In this document: positions 43,921-53,655 of the stretch, one piece after another
How positions within the stretch are numbered: the first letter of the stretch is position 1
How the letters are laid out: every line of letters starts with the position of its first letter
Assembly: GCF_030464885.1 (NCBI RefSeq)
Contig: NZ_JALPRJ010000019.1
Location: 1 to 64,000 of the forward strand
Length of the DNA stretch: 64,000 bases
Source of the DNA: Caballeronia sp. SEWSISQ10-4 2
Lineage (GTDB): Bacteria > Pseudomonadota > Gammaproteobacteria > Burkholderiales > Burkholderiaceae
Direction of reading: 5' to 3'
Translations under genes and position numbers: made by a program
The notes under the pieces: model-generated
Seen by the model: the letters and a program-made list of their open reading frames with translations, nothing else
Database searches by the model: none
Told to the model about the DNA's origin: nothing

Positions 43921-45870
43921 TCAAGTTACTTCAGTGTTGGCTGAAGATGGCACATCAATCGATCCATATAGCGTTGTGTTTTGACGCTGATCTTCGAACG
44001 GCAGAATAAATCCTTTCATTGGTTTAACTCCTGCTAACTGAGCGTCACGATTTTTGCTCATTTGCTTGTTCCATTTTTCAAACATTTGAGGGATTTCAGC
44101 GGGATCTCCGCTGCCCTGTATATCACCGTCCGAGTGCAATGCAAAGACCCGCTGACGAAGATCCGCAGCCCAGATTTGACCGGTCGCCGCGATGTTGATC
44201 TCGCTATCCACCGACATGCTGCGCTGGTTCAGATTGGCACTGCCCAGCGTCACGAACACATCGTCGATCAACATCAGCTTCGAGTGGATGTAGATTTCAC
44301 GATAAGCCATGTTTCCGTCAGCATCAGGGCCGCTGGTGCGCAACCTCGCAACACTGACTTCCAGACCAAGTGTCCGTTCGAGATCCTGAACGCTGGGGCG
44401 GTCGAGTACCTGACCGCCTTTGGGGCCCTTGTGAGAGTCCGGATAAGGGTGGTCAAGCTTGCCTGCCGCCGCGACTTTTCCTTGATTCGGCATCGCGCTG
44501 CTCGCGCCCAGTTCGCTCAGCATATCGAAGGTGCGCGGCACCATGTGGTCATTTTCGGGGTGTGGAATCACAATGAACAGGTGCAGCTTCGGCATCTCTG
44601 TGAGTGGTTTGCCCGAACGACTCGACCAGTCCCGGCAAAACGCCATGCGGGTCTTCTTCAAATGACGCGCAAACTCCGGATAAAAGAAATACTGGTTCTC
44701 GATGTAGATGTAGTTACGCGCGGAACTGCTCGCCTGGAAATACACTTCCTTGATCGACTTCTCTTTTTCGTGAGCCTGTGTCCGTACGATCTGCACCAGG
44801 TGCGCCGGATGCCCCCACTGCGTCGGAATCTTCGCCGGCGGCGCCGGCGGAGATGTCATCGGACATGGCGCTCCCAGTGCCGCGCTCCAGCCGTTCTCGA
44901 AGTTGAAATGCAGTTGTGCGAGCGCTGGCCCCACGATCCTGCAGGCATAGTCCTGGTACGGCTTGGCGTGTCTATAGTTCTCGTTCCCGCCCTTGCTGCT
45001 TGCCCCCTCCGTGTCTTTCTCGTGGCCCAGTTCAGCGCCGAGAGGATCTGTTTCAATCAGGTATTTTGCCCATGTTTCCCGCTTGGGATCGTCTACAACG
45101 TGGGCAGTCTTGTCCCAAAAATCCGTCACGGAGTTCAACCCCATGACGTAGCCAACTGCCTTGCTGCCGTTATCCCATTCGTAGTCGATCAGGATCGGTT
45201 TCTGATGGTGCGTGGCATAGTCTTCGAGCAGCCTCTTTTCGTCGGTGATAGGGGACCGGGTCGAAACAGGTTGATCCTCTTCGAGCGGGTCGGCTGACAT
45301 CAGGGTGACGACATCGTCCTTGCCGACGCTTCGCAATACAACCCGTAGACGGGGATTCAACCCACTGTTGCTTCCTTTCGGCAAATTCCTGGCCCACCAG
45401 TCGATGCAGTATTTCTGACGGGCCTCGTCAGCATACGGCGACGAAATGTTCGGGTTCCAGCTAACATGGTCTGAATAGCCCGGCACGTTGTTCTGTTTGT
45501 TGGACGCGAGCGCGTCATACCAGATCAGCAGCCGCACGGTGACCGGGTTCTCCATGCGCGTCGTGATCGTATCCAGCAGTTCGCCAAAGCGCACTCCCCG
45601 CGGCCAGGTATCGCCTGAACGTTCGAGTTCCATGCCCGGATCGAAGCCCCAGCAAATGATGTCCGCGCTTGCCTTGGCTTCCCGCAAATCCTTCGCGATC
45701 GACTTGAATCCGTCTTCGCCGCAGATCATGAAGCTCAGCGTGTTGCCCTTGGTGATGGGTATCTTCTCTCTCTTTTCCAATAACCATTGAACTGAGCCCT
45801 TGGCCATGCGGCTCTGCTCGTCGATGGCAACGTTTGCTGGCTGATGGGTCTTGAGTGGAGAATCCGCCAC
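43921..45870 (-). CDS. tle5: Tle5-family T6SS phospholipase D effector (PldA/PldB type)
   Basis: Toxin of 649 residues that degrades phospholipids in target cells. Both HKD catalytic motifs are intact: HQKPILID (His222, Lys224, Asp229) and HSKLMLID (His529, Lys531, Asp536), the latter followed by LGSANLNQRS. There is no signal peptide, as expected for a spike-delivered effector. The GTG start at 45870 is supported by gagga eight bases upstream. It is encoded between vgrG and the Sel1 immunity-type gene, the classic effector position, so it is probably loaded on that VgrG. Confidence 0.93.
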   Translation of the reverse strand: MADSPLKTHQPANVAIDEQSRMAKGSVQWLLEKREKIPITKGNTLSFMICGEDGFKSIAKDLREAKASADIICWGFDPGMELERSGDTWPRGVRFGELLDTITTRMENPVTVRLLIWYDALASNKQNNVPGYSDHVSWNPNISSPYADEARQKYCIDWWARNLPKGSNSGLNPRLRVVLRSVGKDDVVTLMSADPLEEDQPVSTRSPITDEKRLLEDYATHHQKPILIDYEWDNGSKAVGYVMGLNSVTDFWDKTAHVVDDPKRETWAKYLIETDPLGAELGHEKDTEGASSKGGNENYRHAKPYQDYACRIVGPALAQLHFNFENGWSAALGAPCPMTSPPAPPAKIPTQWGHPAHLVQIVRTQAHEKEKSIKEVYFQASSSARNYIYIENQYFFYPEFARHLKKTRMAFCRDWSSRSGKPLTEMPKLHLFIVIPHPENDHMVPRTFDMLSELGASSAMPNQGKVAAAGKLDHPYPDSHKGPKGGQVLDRPSVQDLERTLGLEVSVARLRTSGPDADGNMAYREIYIHSKLMLIDDVFVTLGSANLNQRSMSVDSEINIAATGQIWAADLRQRVFALHSDGDIQGSGDPAEIPQMFEKWNKQMSKNRDAQLAGVKPMKGFILPFEDQRQNTTLYGSIDVPSSANTEVT

Positions 45871-45908
45871 GTCTACGTCCTCATTGATGGGTGAGGCGAG
45901 CGAAACGC

Positions 45909-48644
45909 TCAGGCCTGCCGTTCGCCGCGGTTGGTCCGTTGATCGAGGTGATCGGGGTCGTCACTGAGCGCGTCCTTCACATTCAAATCGAACTGCGCGC
46001 CGTTGGTCAGTTGGGCCTTGTAAGCCGGCGTACCGGGCTGATGATCCTTCACGACTATTCGACCAAACTCGTCGGTCACGCCCTCGCCAATCTTTGCTCC
46101 GCCTTTGAACAACTCATACGGCTCGCTGACATACTGATGTGCCTCATCGGGTAACGCCCCAAGCGCGAAGTGGAGTTGCTCTTTTTCCGGCGGCAGCGCA
46201 GGGATGGGTGGCTGACTTACGCTGTCCGGTCCAGTAAACACCCGGCTTGCGGAGTGAACCTCGAAGCCGCCTGACGTACCGCTCCTGATTTGTCCGGCGG
46301 TCCACCGCGTATAGCTGCCGCCGCCGTTGATTTCAACCTCCTGCTGTGCGCTGATGGTGATCTTGTTGGCCGTGACTGTCACGTTCAGTTTCGCTAGCAG
46401 ATTGATGCTGTCTTTCAGGGCTTTGAGGTCGATATCGCCGCCGGCCGCGACGAGCCGCATGCCGGCCTCGGAGACAAACAAACGCAGGGCTCGCCGCATG
46501 CTGGCGAACAGACCGCCTCCCGTGCTGATAGAGAGGTGCTCGCCTGTCGTAAGCGCGGTGGTCCGTCCACTGCTGAGGTGGATCTGCTCCGGTGTGCTGG
46601 CCGCCACGCCGGCTGGGCTAGCCAGCACGAGGTGCGGCTGATTGAATTGCTTTAACGTCCCGCTGCCTTGAATGGCCTTCGCCTGGGCTTTCAAAGTCTG
46701 CGCCACATTTTTTTGCTCGCCGTCCTGAGCGCCCGCTGATTGCGCGGACTGCGCCAGACTAGTGGCTGTGTCCAGCGCCTCGGCCAGTTGCGAGTTCACC
46801 TCATCGACGCTGAACGCATCGCCGCTACCGCCCGGCCGACCATGCGTGCTCAACAACAAACCGCGAGCACCGCGCACGGCAGCAAGACCATCCGTGCGCA
46901 GGTCGACCCCTTCGCCGCGCTTGTCCCCACGACCTGCCGGCTCGCTGACGCGAGTGAGGTAGCCCATGTGCAAGCCGCTTTCCAGATGGTCGCTGCGCAA
47001 TTGTGTCTGGACCTGGCCAGGCGTATCGTCCTTCAGCCACACATTATTCTGCTGACCACCAATCTCCTTGCTGACGAATCCCGACAACGCCTGCTGCCCC
47101 GGCAAATTCCATTGCGGGCGGTTGATGCCGTTCCCCACGCGTCCGGTAACGACAGGGCGATCCGGATCACCGTCGAGGAACGACACCATTACCTCGTCAC
47201 CGATTCGTGGAAGCTGGACGCCGCCAAAACCGCCGCTGGACCAGGGCTGTGCCACTCGCATCCAGCAGGAACTTTTCTGATCCCTTTGCCCGATCCGATC
47301 CCAGTGGAACTGCACCTTTATGCGACCCATCTCGTCTGTATGAATCTCACCGCCCTGGGGTCCCACGACGGTCGCCGTCTGTAGATGCATCGTCGGCTTA
47401 AGGTGTTCCAGCGGGCTGCGGTACGGTACCGTCTTGCGCTGCGCCTCGACCTCCACCAGAAAGAAACCTTCGGAGCCGTCGGCGTGCGCCGCGTTGAATG
47501 TTTTATCCCCCGTACGCTCCGTGCGCGCCCGCTCCAGCAGGTTGGTCAGACTGTGCGGGAAGTTCAGCCTTTGTCCTGACAGAGGCAGGTTGTTCTCGAT
47601 CAGCCAAGTCATTTCGATCACCGCGAACCGCCGTTGATCGGCTGCATCGCGATTGTGTTCCGGGTGATCGACCAGTTCGAACCAGCGACCCGCATCGATC
47701 CCTCGCACCGCGCCCACGCCGTGGAACCGCTTTGCACGCGACTCCCATTCTTCCATCCGTACCTTCGACAGGTGGTCACCTCGGCCCTGCTCGCGGTAGG
47801 TATAGGCACCGGTGTACTCGTACACCTCCATCTGCTCGGGCAGATCGCCTTGATTCGGCATGGTCGGCACATGGGTGCCTTTCGGGTTAAACAACGACGA
47901 CGGACTCTTGTAATCGGAGCTGCGTGTTGTCAGCATCGTGCTTTGCAGTGTTCGAACACCGGCCCATTGCACCAACGCGTCGGCCTCGCTTTGAGCCCAC
48001 GATCGGTAGAACCGGACATTCTGCGGCGATAGTGGCTCAAGCGTCTCCAGGCGGTCGGTAATCACCAGCGTGTGGGACTTGCCGTCCTCGCCCTGCTTCC
48101 AAAAACCGTATAGCCCTTCATCCTCCATCAGGCGATGTACGAAGTTCCAGTCGTCTTCGTATTGCGTGCAGTAAGAACGGGACGGCAGCGGTTTCGAGAG
48201 TAGGAACCGGAATCGCCCCTGCGCTTGCGAATGCGCGTTGAAGGCGTCGGTCAGGATCTCGTCGGCCGGCTTGTCTTGCCAGATCCGCTGGTCTCGCCGA
48301 AACCGGAGGAAATGCATCCAGGGCGCGAAACTGATCTGGTAGCTCGTCAAGCCGCCGTCTGCGCCGAGCCTGCGCGCCGTATGCACATAACCGTGATGCG
48401 GCAAGTAGGACTTGTCGGCCTGCCCGATCCAGAGTGTGACAGGCTGAGCGATGAGTTTCTTCAGCTCGATATCGCCAGTTGTCGAAACGACATCCAGCGT
48501 GAATTCAAATTCGCGGCCAATGCGCGAGCGGCCCCATGCCCGTTGCGGTAACAAGACATCTTCACCCAACGGGGTATCCAGCTTGAGCAGCCGGTCCTGC
48601 TGGATCAAGCCACCCTTAGCACTAACGATATCTCGCGCGTTCAT
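45909..48644 (-). CDS. tssI: T6SS spike protein VgrG with C-terminal extension
   Basis: Trimeric spike of 911 residues. The N-terminal phage-D/gp27-like part (about 15-400) includes YCTQYEDDWNFVHRLMEDEG. The gp5-like OB fold and needle follow (about 420-570, with DEMGRIKVQFHWDR and GVQLPRIGDEVMVSFLDGD), then DUF2345 (about 590-800). A further 100 residues (812-911) contain YELFKGGAKIGEGVTDEFGR, resembling the small transthyretin-like domains that bind Tle effectors in other VgrGs. The gene directly precedes tle5. It is probably the dedicated carrier of that phospholipase. Confidence 0.94.
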   Translation of the reverse strand: MNARDIVSAKGGLIQQDRLLKLDTPLGEDVLLPQRAWGRSRIGREFEFTLDVVSTTGDIELKKLIAQPVTLWIGQADKSYLPHHGYVHTARRLGADGGLTSYQISFAPWMHFLRFRRDQRIWQDKPADEILTDAFNAHSQAQGRFRFLLSKPLPSRSYCTQYEDDWNFVHRLMEDEGLYGFWKQGEDGKSHTLVITDRLETLEPLSPQNVRFYRSWAQSEADALVQWAGVRTLQSTMLTTRSSDYKSPSSLFNPKGTHVPTMPNQGDLPEQMEVYEYTGAYTYREQGRGDHLSKVRMEEWESRAKRFHGVGAVRGIDAGRWFELVDHPEHNRDAADQRRFAVIEMTWLIENNLPLSGQRLNFPHSLTNLLERARTERTGDKTFNAAHADGSEGFFLVEVEAQRKTVPYRSPLEHLKPTMHLQTATVVGPQGGEIHTDEMGRIKVQFHWDRIGQRDQKSSCWMRVAQPWSSGGFGGVQLPRIGDEVMVSFLDGDPDRPVVTGRVGNGINRPQWNLPGQQALSGFVSKEIGGQQNNVWLKDDTPGQVQTQLRSDHLESGLHMGYLTRVSEPAGRGDKRGEGVDLRTDGLAAVRGARGLLLSTHGRPGGSGDAFSVDEVNSQLAEALDTATSLAQSAQSAGAQDGEQKNVAQTLKAQAKAIQGSGTLKQFNQPHLVLASPAGVAASTPEQIHLSSGRTTALTTGEHLSISTGGGLFASMRRALRLFVSEAGMRLVAAGGDIDLKALKDSINLLAKLNVTVTANKITISAQQEVEINGGGSYTRWTAGQIRSGTSGGFEVHSASRVFTGPDSVSQPPIPALPPEKEQLHFALGALPDEAHQYVSEPYELFKGGAKIGEGVTDEFGRIVVKDHQPGTPAYKAQLTNGAQFDLNVKDALSDDPDHLDQRTNRGERQA

Positions 48645-48698
48645 CGCTCTCTCTTTTATTTATTTTCCAAAATCCCGGGTGCAACAAAAGTCCACCAC

Positions 48699-49808
48699 CT
48701 ATTCGGCCTGAACCTTCACCCCCAGCAACTCCCGGATATGCGCTAACGACGCATCGTCCTTGACCACGGTGGTCAGCCATTCGTGCAAAGGCATATCGGC
48801 CCACTCGGCGGCCTTGTCGGCGAGATACGCCACCGGGCTATGAGGTTCGGTACGCCGGAAAAATGCGGCAACCTCGCGCAATTGCGCCACCGCTTGAGCC
48901 CGCGCCTGGGCGCCGCTCGCACTTGCTGTTATCGGTATCGACATGAACACAGGCTCCTCACGACCAGGCGCAACAACTTGCTGCTCAAATGACGGCTCAA
49001 CGCGCAACGGCGCTTCCCGAACAACGGGCTTCGGCGCTTCGGTAACGGCACTGACACCACTTTCACGAGCGAAACGCTCGGCCAGACGGTACACCGTCTC
49101 GTAGGCATCCCTCGCACGCCGGAAGCTCGGCGCGCTCTCCCCCGCGCGGTGATCGAGCTCCTTCTCCAACGCGAGCATCGCCACTTCGAAAGCTGCCAGT
49201 TGCCCAAGCAGCGCCGCATAAAAGGCCGTAGGCGTGGCTCGTCGCGACGCCTCGATAGCCTCAACCGATGACTTGCCGCGCATGATGTCGTCGGCATGTT
49301 CAGGATCGCGCTTCACCGCTTGCGCGGCATGCGTGGCCACCTCCCAGTCCAGCGCGCTATAACGCTGCCCACCACCATCCGTCAGCGCCACTCCACGCAA
49401 CAACTCGGCACTGCGGCCGACGAGCCACGCCACGTTTCCAAGGCGGTATTCAGCATCATCCCCCTCGGGCAGCGGATGAACGTGGTCCCAAAAACGCTCG
49501 CATAAACCCTTGAGCAAGGTAAAACCGTCGGTGAGTCCCGGCAAGCCGTTGCGCATGGCAAGGGCTTCGGTCAACCAGACCGCGAGACGCAAATCCTTCG
49601 TCTGCGTCTTCAGTAACGCCGTGCTGCGTTCGATTACGAAGGGCCAGTCGGCTTCCTTGATCTCGGTGACCCACTCACCCTGGTCGAGCGAAGGATCGTC
49701 GAAGCGGCGCGCTTGCTGAACGGCGTCGAAGTCCGAAGAAAACAGCAAGTCATCGCCACAAGGCGACGACGCGGAAACAGGATCGAGTAAGGCGGAGGTC
49801 GTTGACAT
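48699..49808 (-). CDS. tssA: T6SS baseplate/sheath-assembly protein TssA
   Basis: Cytoplasmic protein of 369 residues with the ImpA N-terminal domain (about 10-125: ASSPCGDDLLFSSDFDAVQQ, then LRLAVWLTEALAMRNGLPGL). It has a variable middle and a C-terminal domain ending in RRTEPHSPVAYLADKAAEWA, the signature of short TssA proteins that prime and coordinate tail polymerisation. It lies 75 bp after clpV and 54 bp before vgrG on the same strand. Confidence 0.94.
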   Translation of the reverse strand: MSTTSALLDPVSASSPCGDDLLFSSDFDAVQQARRFDDPSLDQGEWVTEIKEADWPFVIERSTALLKTQTKDLRLAVWLTEALAMRNGLPGLTDGFTLLKGLCERFWDHVHPLPEGDDAEYRLGNVAWLVGRSAELLRGVALTDGGGQRYSALDWEVATHAAQAVKRDPEHADDIMRGKSSVEAIEASRRATPTAFYAALLGQLAAFEVAMLALEKELDHRAGESAPSFRRARDAYETVYRLAERFARESGVSAVTEAPKPVVREAPLRVEPSFEQQVVAPGREEPVFMSIPITASASGAQARAQAVAQLREVAAFFRRTEPHSPVAYLADKAAEWADMPLHEWLTTVVKDDASLAHIRELLGVKVQAE

Positions 49809-49883
49809 GATTCAATTCAAACGTTTAGTACTGCAACTATCTTGGTTGTTTCTGAAGTACGCGACGAAGGTCCTGTCGAACCC

Positions 49884-52520
49884 TCACTCGATCGCATAGC
49901 TGAACCCACCGCCTTCATCGGCACCCGCGATAATGCGTGTAATCGCCGTTGCGCTCGCCATGCGTTCGAGCACATGCCCGGCAATCTCCGGCAACAATGT
50001 CCCGCTCAGAATGTGATCGACATTGCGCGCGCCCGAGTCGACTTCGGTACACCGTGCGAGCACTGCGTCCACGAGACTTTCATCCCATTCGAATATCGCC
50101 TTGTGGTTGGTCTCGATCCGCCGCGCAATGCGCCCAAGCTTAAGTTCGATGATCTCGGCCAGCACGTCGTCGGGGATCGGATAGTACGGAACGACCTTCA
50201 TGCGCCCGAGGAAAGCCGGCTTGAATACCTTGAATAGCTGAGGCCGCAACATCTCGGCCAACGCGTCGGCGCTCGGCAGCTCGTCGTCGGGCTTGTTGAG
50301 GCAAGCAGTCATCACGGCGGCAGACCCAACGTTCGATGTCAGGATGATCAACGTATTGCGAAAGTCGATCTCGCGACCTTCGGCGTCGTCCATCGTGCCC
50401 TTGTCGAAGACCTGGAAAAACATTTCCAGGACGTCGGGGTGCGCCTTCTCCACCTCATCCAGCAACACCACTGAATAGGGATTGCGCCGCACGGCTTCGG
50501 TCAGCACACCACCCTCGCCATATCCGACATAACCGGGCGGCGACCCTTTGAGCCCCGACACGCTATGCGCTTCCTGATATTCACTCATGTTGACGGTGAC
50601 GAGCTTGCGTTCGCCACCGTAGAGCACATCGGCCAGTGCGAGCGCGGTTTCCGTCTTGCCGACACCTGACGGCCCGACGAACATGAACACGCCCCGTGGT
50701 TTGTTCGGGTCCTCGAGATTTGCGCTGGCGGTACGCACGCGCTGGGCAATGGCCTCGAGCGCATGGTCCTGACCGATGACCCGTGCGGTTAGAAGCGCCT
50801 TGAGATTCAGTACGGTCTGCAGTTCGTTTTTCACCATGCGCCCGAGCGGGATACCGGTCCACGATGCAACGATCTCCGCTACAACATGGCCATCCACCTG
50901 AAGCGGTACGATCGGCTGCGCACTCTGCAGCGTACGCAGTTCGTTCACTCGTTCATCTAGCGTTGTGCGAATCGTCTGGAGGTCGACCGGCGCATGCCCG
51001 TCGCGTGCAGAGTCAATCTGACGGCGCAATTCTTCGATCTCGTTGACCAGCAAACGCTCTTGCTGAAACCGGGCTTCGTCACGGGCAAGCAACTCGACAT
51101 CCTGCGCACGCGCTTCACGCAAGACAGCAATCCGCTCGCCATGCGAGGCACCGCTTGCCGCTTCCCGTTCGAGCGCGACAAGCTCGACATCGGTTCGCTC
51201 GATGCGCTTTTTCGTATCGTCGATCACAGCCGGCGTCGAACTCTGCGCGAGCGCGACTTTGGCACACGCCGTATCCAGCACGCCGATGGCCTTGTCGGGC
51301 AACTGCCGGGCGCTGATGTACCGGTGCGACAACCGCACGGCTTCCGTGATGGCGTCATCGAGAATGCGCACATTGAAGTGCTTTTCCATCAGCGCGCTCA
51401 TGCCGCGCAGCATCGCGGCGGCGAGCGGCTCGCTCGGCTCCTCCACCTTGACCACTTGAAAGCGCCGCGCGAGTGCAGCGTCCTTTTCGAAGTACTTCTT
51501 GTACTCGCTCCAGGTCGTCGCGGCGATGGTGCGCAACTCGCCGCGTGCCAGCGCGGGTTTCAGCAGATTGGCCGCGTCGTTCTGCCCTGCCTGCCCGCCT
51601 GCGCCGATGATCGTATGCGCTTCATCGATAAACAAGATGATCGGATGCGGGCTCTTCTTCACTTCATCGATCACCTGCCTCAGGCGATTCTCGAACTCAC
51701 CCTTCACGCTCGCGCCAGCTTGAAGCAAACCCATGTCGAGCACATGCAGGGCGACGTCGCGTAGCGGCGCGGGCACGTCGCCGACGGCAATACGCAACGC
51801 GAGTCCCTCGACCACGGCTGTCTTGCCGACACCCGCCTCGCCCGTCATGATCGGATTGTTCTGGCGGCGCCGCATCAGGATGTCGATGGCCTGGCGAATT
51901 TCCGCTTCACGTCCGATTACCGGGTCGATCCTGCCTTCGCGCGCACGCGCCGTGAGGTCACTCGTATAAGTGTCGAGCGCCGGCGTCCGGGACGGCCCTG
52001 TTTGCGGTAAGGACGCTGCCTCTTCAGCGGGCGTGGGCGCCTGCGCCTCAACCGATCCTTCGGTTACCTGATCGAATTCGTGTTTAAGACGATCAACCCG
52101 CACCGATGCAAACAACGGCGACATGCGTTGCGCGAACTGCGCAAGATCCGGTGCGTTGGTCAGCGCAAGCAGCAAATGGCCCGAGCGGATCCGTCCGATC
52201 TGCGAATCAAGCGATGCAATCAGCCAGGCCTGTTCGAAGAGCGCGATCAGGTGCACGGAAAAAACGGGCGTGCGCGTGTTCCCTGTTTGCAGTCGCGACA
52301 GTTCCCGATCGAGGTCGCGCCGGACAGCCGCCTGATCGATGTTGCTTGCGCGCAAGACAAGCAGCACGTCGCTCGCCGGCTCCTCGAGCAAGGCGAGGAA
52401 CAGATGTTCCAGCTCGACTTCATAGTGGCCGCGCGAAAGGCAGGCACTTGCCGCGCGCTCGGTTGCCTGACGGCAGGTCGGGTTCAGCTTGGCGATCAGG
52501 GTCTTTAGCGGCGTGCTCAT
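49884..52520 (-). CDS. clpV: T6SS sheath-recycling ATPase ClpV (TssH)
   Basis: AAA+ unfoldase of 878 residues that disassembles contracted TssB/TssC sheaths. The ATG at 52520 (MSTPLKTLIAKLNPTCR) is chosen because the ClpV N-domain starts there; the longer frame adds no family sequence. The N-domain is at 1-150. The first AAA module has Walker A GEAGVGKT (227-234). A coiled-coil M domain follows (about 440-540), then the second AAA module with GPSGVGKT (616-623) and DEVEKAHPD. The order and length are standard. Confidence 0.95.
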   Translation of the reverse strand: MSTPLKTLIAKLNPTCRQATERAASACLSRGHYEVELEHLFLALLEEPASDVLLVLRASNIDQAAVRRDLDRELSRLQTGNTRTPVFSVHLIALFEQAWLIASLDSQIGRIRSGHLLLALTNAPDLAQFAQRMSPLFASVRVDRLKHEFDQVTEGSVEAQAPTPAEEAASLPQTGPSRTPALDTYTSDLTARAREGRIDPVIGREAEIRQAIDILMRRRQNNPIMTGEAGVGKTAVVEGLALRIAVGDVPAPLRDVALHVLDMGLLQAGASVKGEFENRLRQVIDEVKKSPHPIILFIDEAHTIIGAGGQAGQNDAANLLKPALARGELRTIAATTWSEYKKYFEKDAALARRFQVVKVEEPSEPLAAAMLRGMSALMEKHFNVRILDDAITEAVRLSHRYISARQLPDKAIGVLDTACAKVALAQSSTPAVIDDTKKRIERTDVELVALEREAASGASHGERIAVLREARAQDVELLARDEARFQQERLLVNEIEELRRQIDSARDGHAPVDLQTIRTTLDERVNELRTLQSAQPIVPLQVDGHVVAEIVASWTGIPLGRMVKNELQTVLNLKALLTARVIGQDHALEAIAQRVRTASANLEDPNKPRGVFMFVGPSGVGKTETALALADVLYGGERKLVTVNMSEYQEAHSVSGLKGSPPGYVGYGEGGVLTEAVRRNPYSVVLLDEVEKAHPDVLEMFFQVFDKGTMDDAEGREIDFRNTLIILTSNVGSAAVMTACLNKPDDELPSADALAEMLRPQLFKVFKPAFLGRMKVVPYYPIPDDVLAEIIELKLGRIARRIETNHKAIFEWDESLVDAVLARCTEVDSGARNVDHILSGTLLPEIAGHVLERMASATAITRIIAGADEGGGFSYAIE

Positions 52521-52560
52521 GAGGGACGTCCAGTAATATCGTTGCGTGGTTCTTGATGCG

Positions 52561-53655
52561 TCAGGAGACGACGTGAAGTTCGTAACATGCGTCGGCACGA
52601 TCTCGCGGTGCCCGCTTCGTACAGAGAAATGCATCCCAGCCGAGACGCGCGCCCAAACCCAGATGACTCGGCCCGACCTCCTCACGACGCAGCACGAGGG
52701 ACACTTCGTATTCGAGCGTGACGCCGGCCAGCAGCGTCAACATGCGTTCCAGCGCAAGCGCATTCCCGGCGCCTGGCAAGAACGCCTCGTAGTCCTTTTT
52801 CGACAGCGGCCCGACGACCAGCCGCGCGCGCATGTCGCGTTGCCATACGCGCCGGCCTGCCAGCGCCGTCGCGCCGAGCGTTGCATTGACGCCGCCAAGC
52901 ACGCTCAACTGTTCTGGTGGCACGTCATACCATCGGCCGATGAATTGCTCCACGCGAATGGGTACACCGAAGTAATCAGACAAGGTGCGCTGCAGGTAAG
53001 CAGCCGACACCGGCCGATGCCGCGCCGCGAGTGCATAACCCGCAATGGCTTCGTCAAAGAGCGCACCCGGTCCGCCCTGCAACTCGGCACGTGTCTCCTC
53101 GTGCGAAACGCCGGCCAGCGAAAGCAGCAGCGGCAAGTAGCGCTGGTCCCGGTCGATCTCGTAGTGAAGCGGCAGCCGGTACTTCTTCCATGCTGCATAA
53201 AACAGCGCCGTTGCACGGTTCGAGAACATGTCGAAAAACTCGCGCGCCGCGTAGTCCTTATGCGCTTGCTCGCGGCCGGCAATCTGTTCCGTATAAGCGA
53301 GCGGCAACGCGCCCTGCACGCCGAGCAGGCCGAAGAACGCCGGCGTGATTTCAACCCGGCTCAAGCCCCCGTTCGCCAACGCTTGCGTGCGGGCCGGCTT
53401 GCTCTTCAACGCCATGTTGTCGTGATCGAACGATGTCGCGGCCTGGATCTCGCTGGGAGGAAACGACAGCGACAAGCTGTTGCGAAACGAGACATGCCTG
53501 GCGATGACGTCGCCGCGGGCGCGACCGCCATCGGCCGCCTCGCGCGCGAACGCTATTTCGAGCAGGCGCACCGCCTGGAAAAATTCAAAGCGATGCGGCT
53601 CGTCGAGCAGCCGCTCGACTACAGCAGGATCGATTCGCCGCTGCGGGGTTTGCAT
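52561..53655 (-). CDS. tssG: T6SS baseplate protein TssG
   Basis: Baseplate wedge subunit of 364 residues (ImpH/VasB family). Diagnostic segments are LDEPHRFEFFQAVRLLEIAF at 17-36, FGLLGVQGALPLAYTE in the middle, FDMFSNRATALFYAAWKKY, and YFGVPIRVEQFIGRW. Its start lies inside the end of tssF, overlapping by 37 bases, so the two are translationally coupled. That matches their protein association in the TssE-F-G-K baseplate. Confidence 0.94.
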   Translation of the reverse strand: MQTPQRRIDPAVVERLLDEPHRFEFFQAVRLLEIAFAREAADGGRARGDVIARHVSFRNSLSLSFPPSEIQAATSFDHDNMALKSKPARTQALANGGLSRVEITPAFFGLLGVQGALPLAYTEQIAGREQAHKDYAAREFFDMFSNRATALFYAAWKKYRLPLHYEIDRDQRYLPLLLSLAGVSHEETRAELQGGPGALFDEAIAGYALAARHRPVSAAYLQRTLSDYFGVPIRVEQFIGRWYDVPPEQLSVLGGVNATLGATALAGRRVWQRDMRARLVVGPLSKKDYEAFLPGAGNALALERMLTLLAGVTLEYEVSLVLRREEVGPSHLGLGARLGWDAFLCTKRAPRDRADACYELHVVS

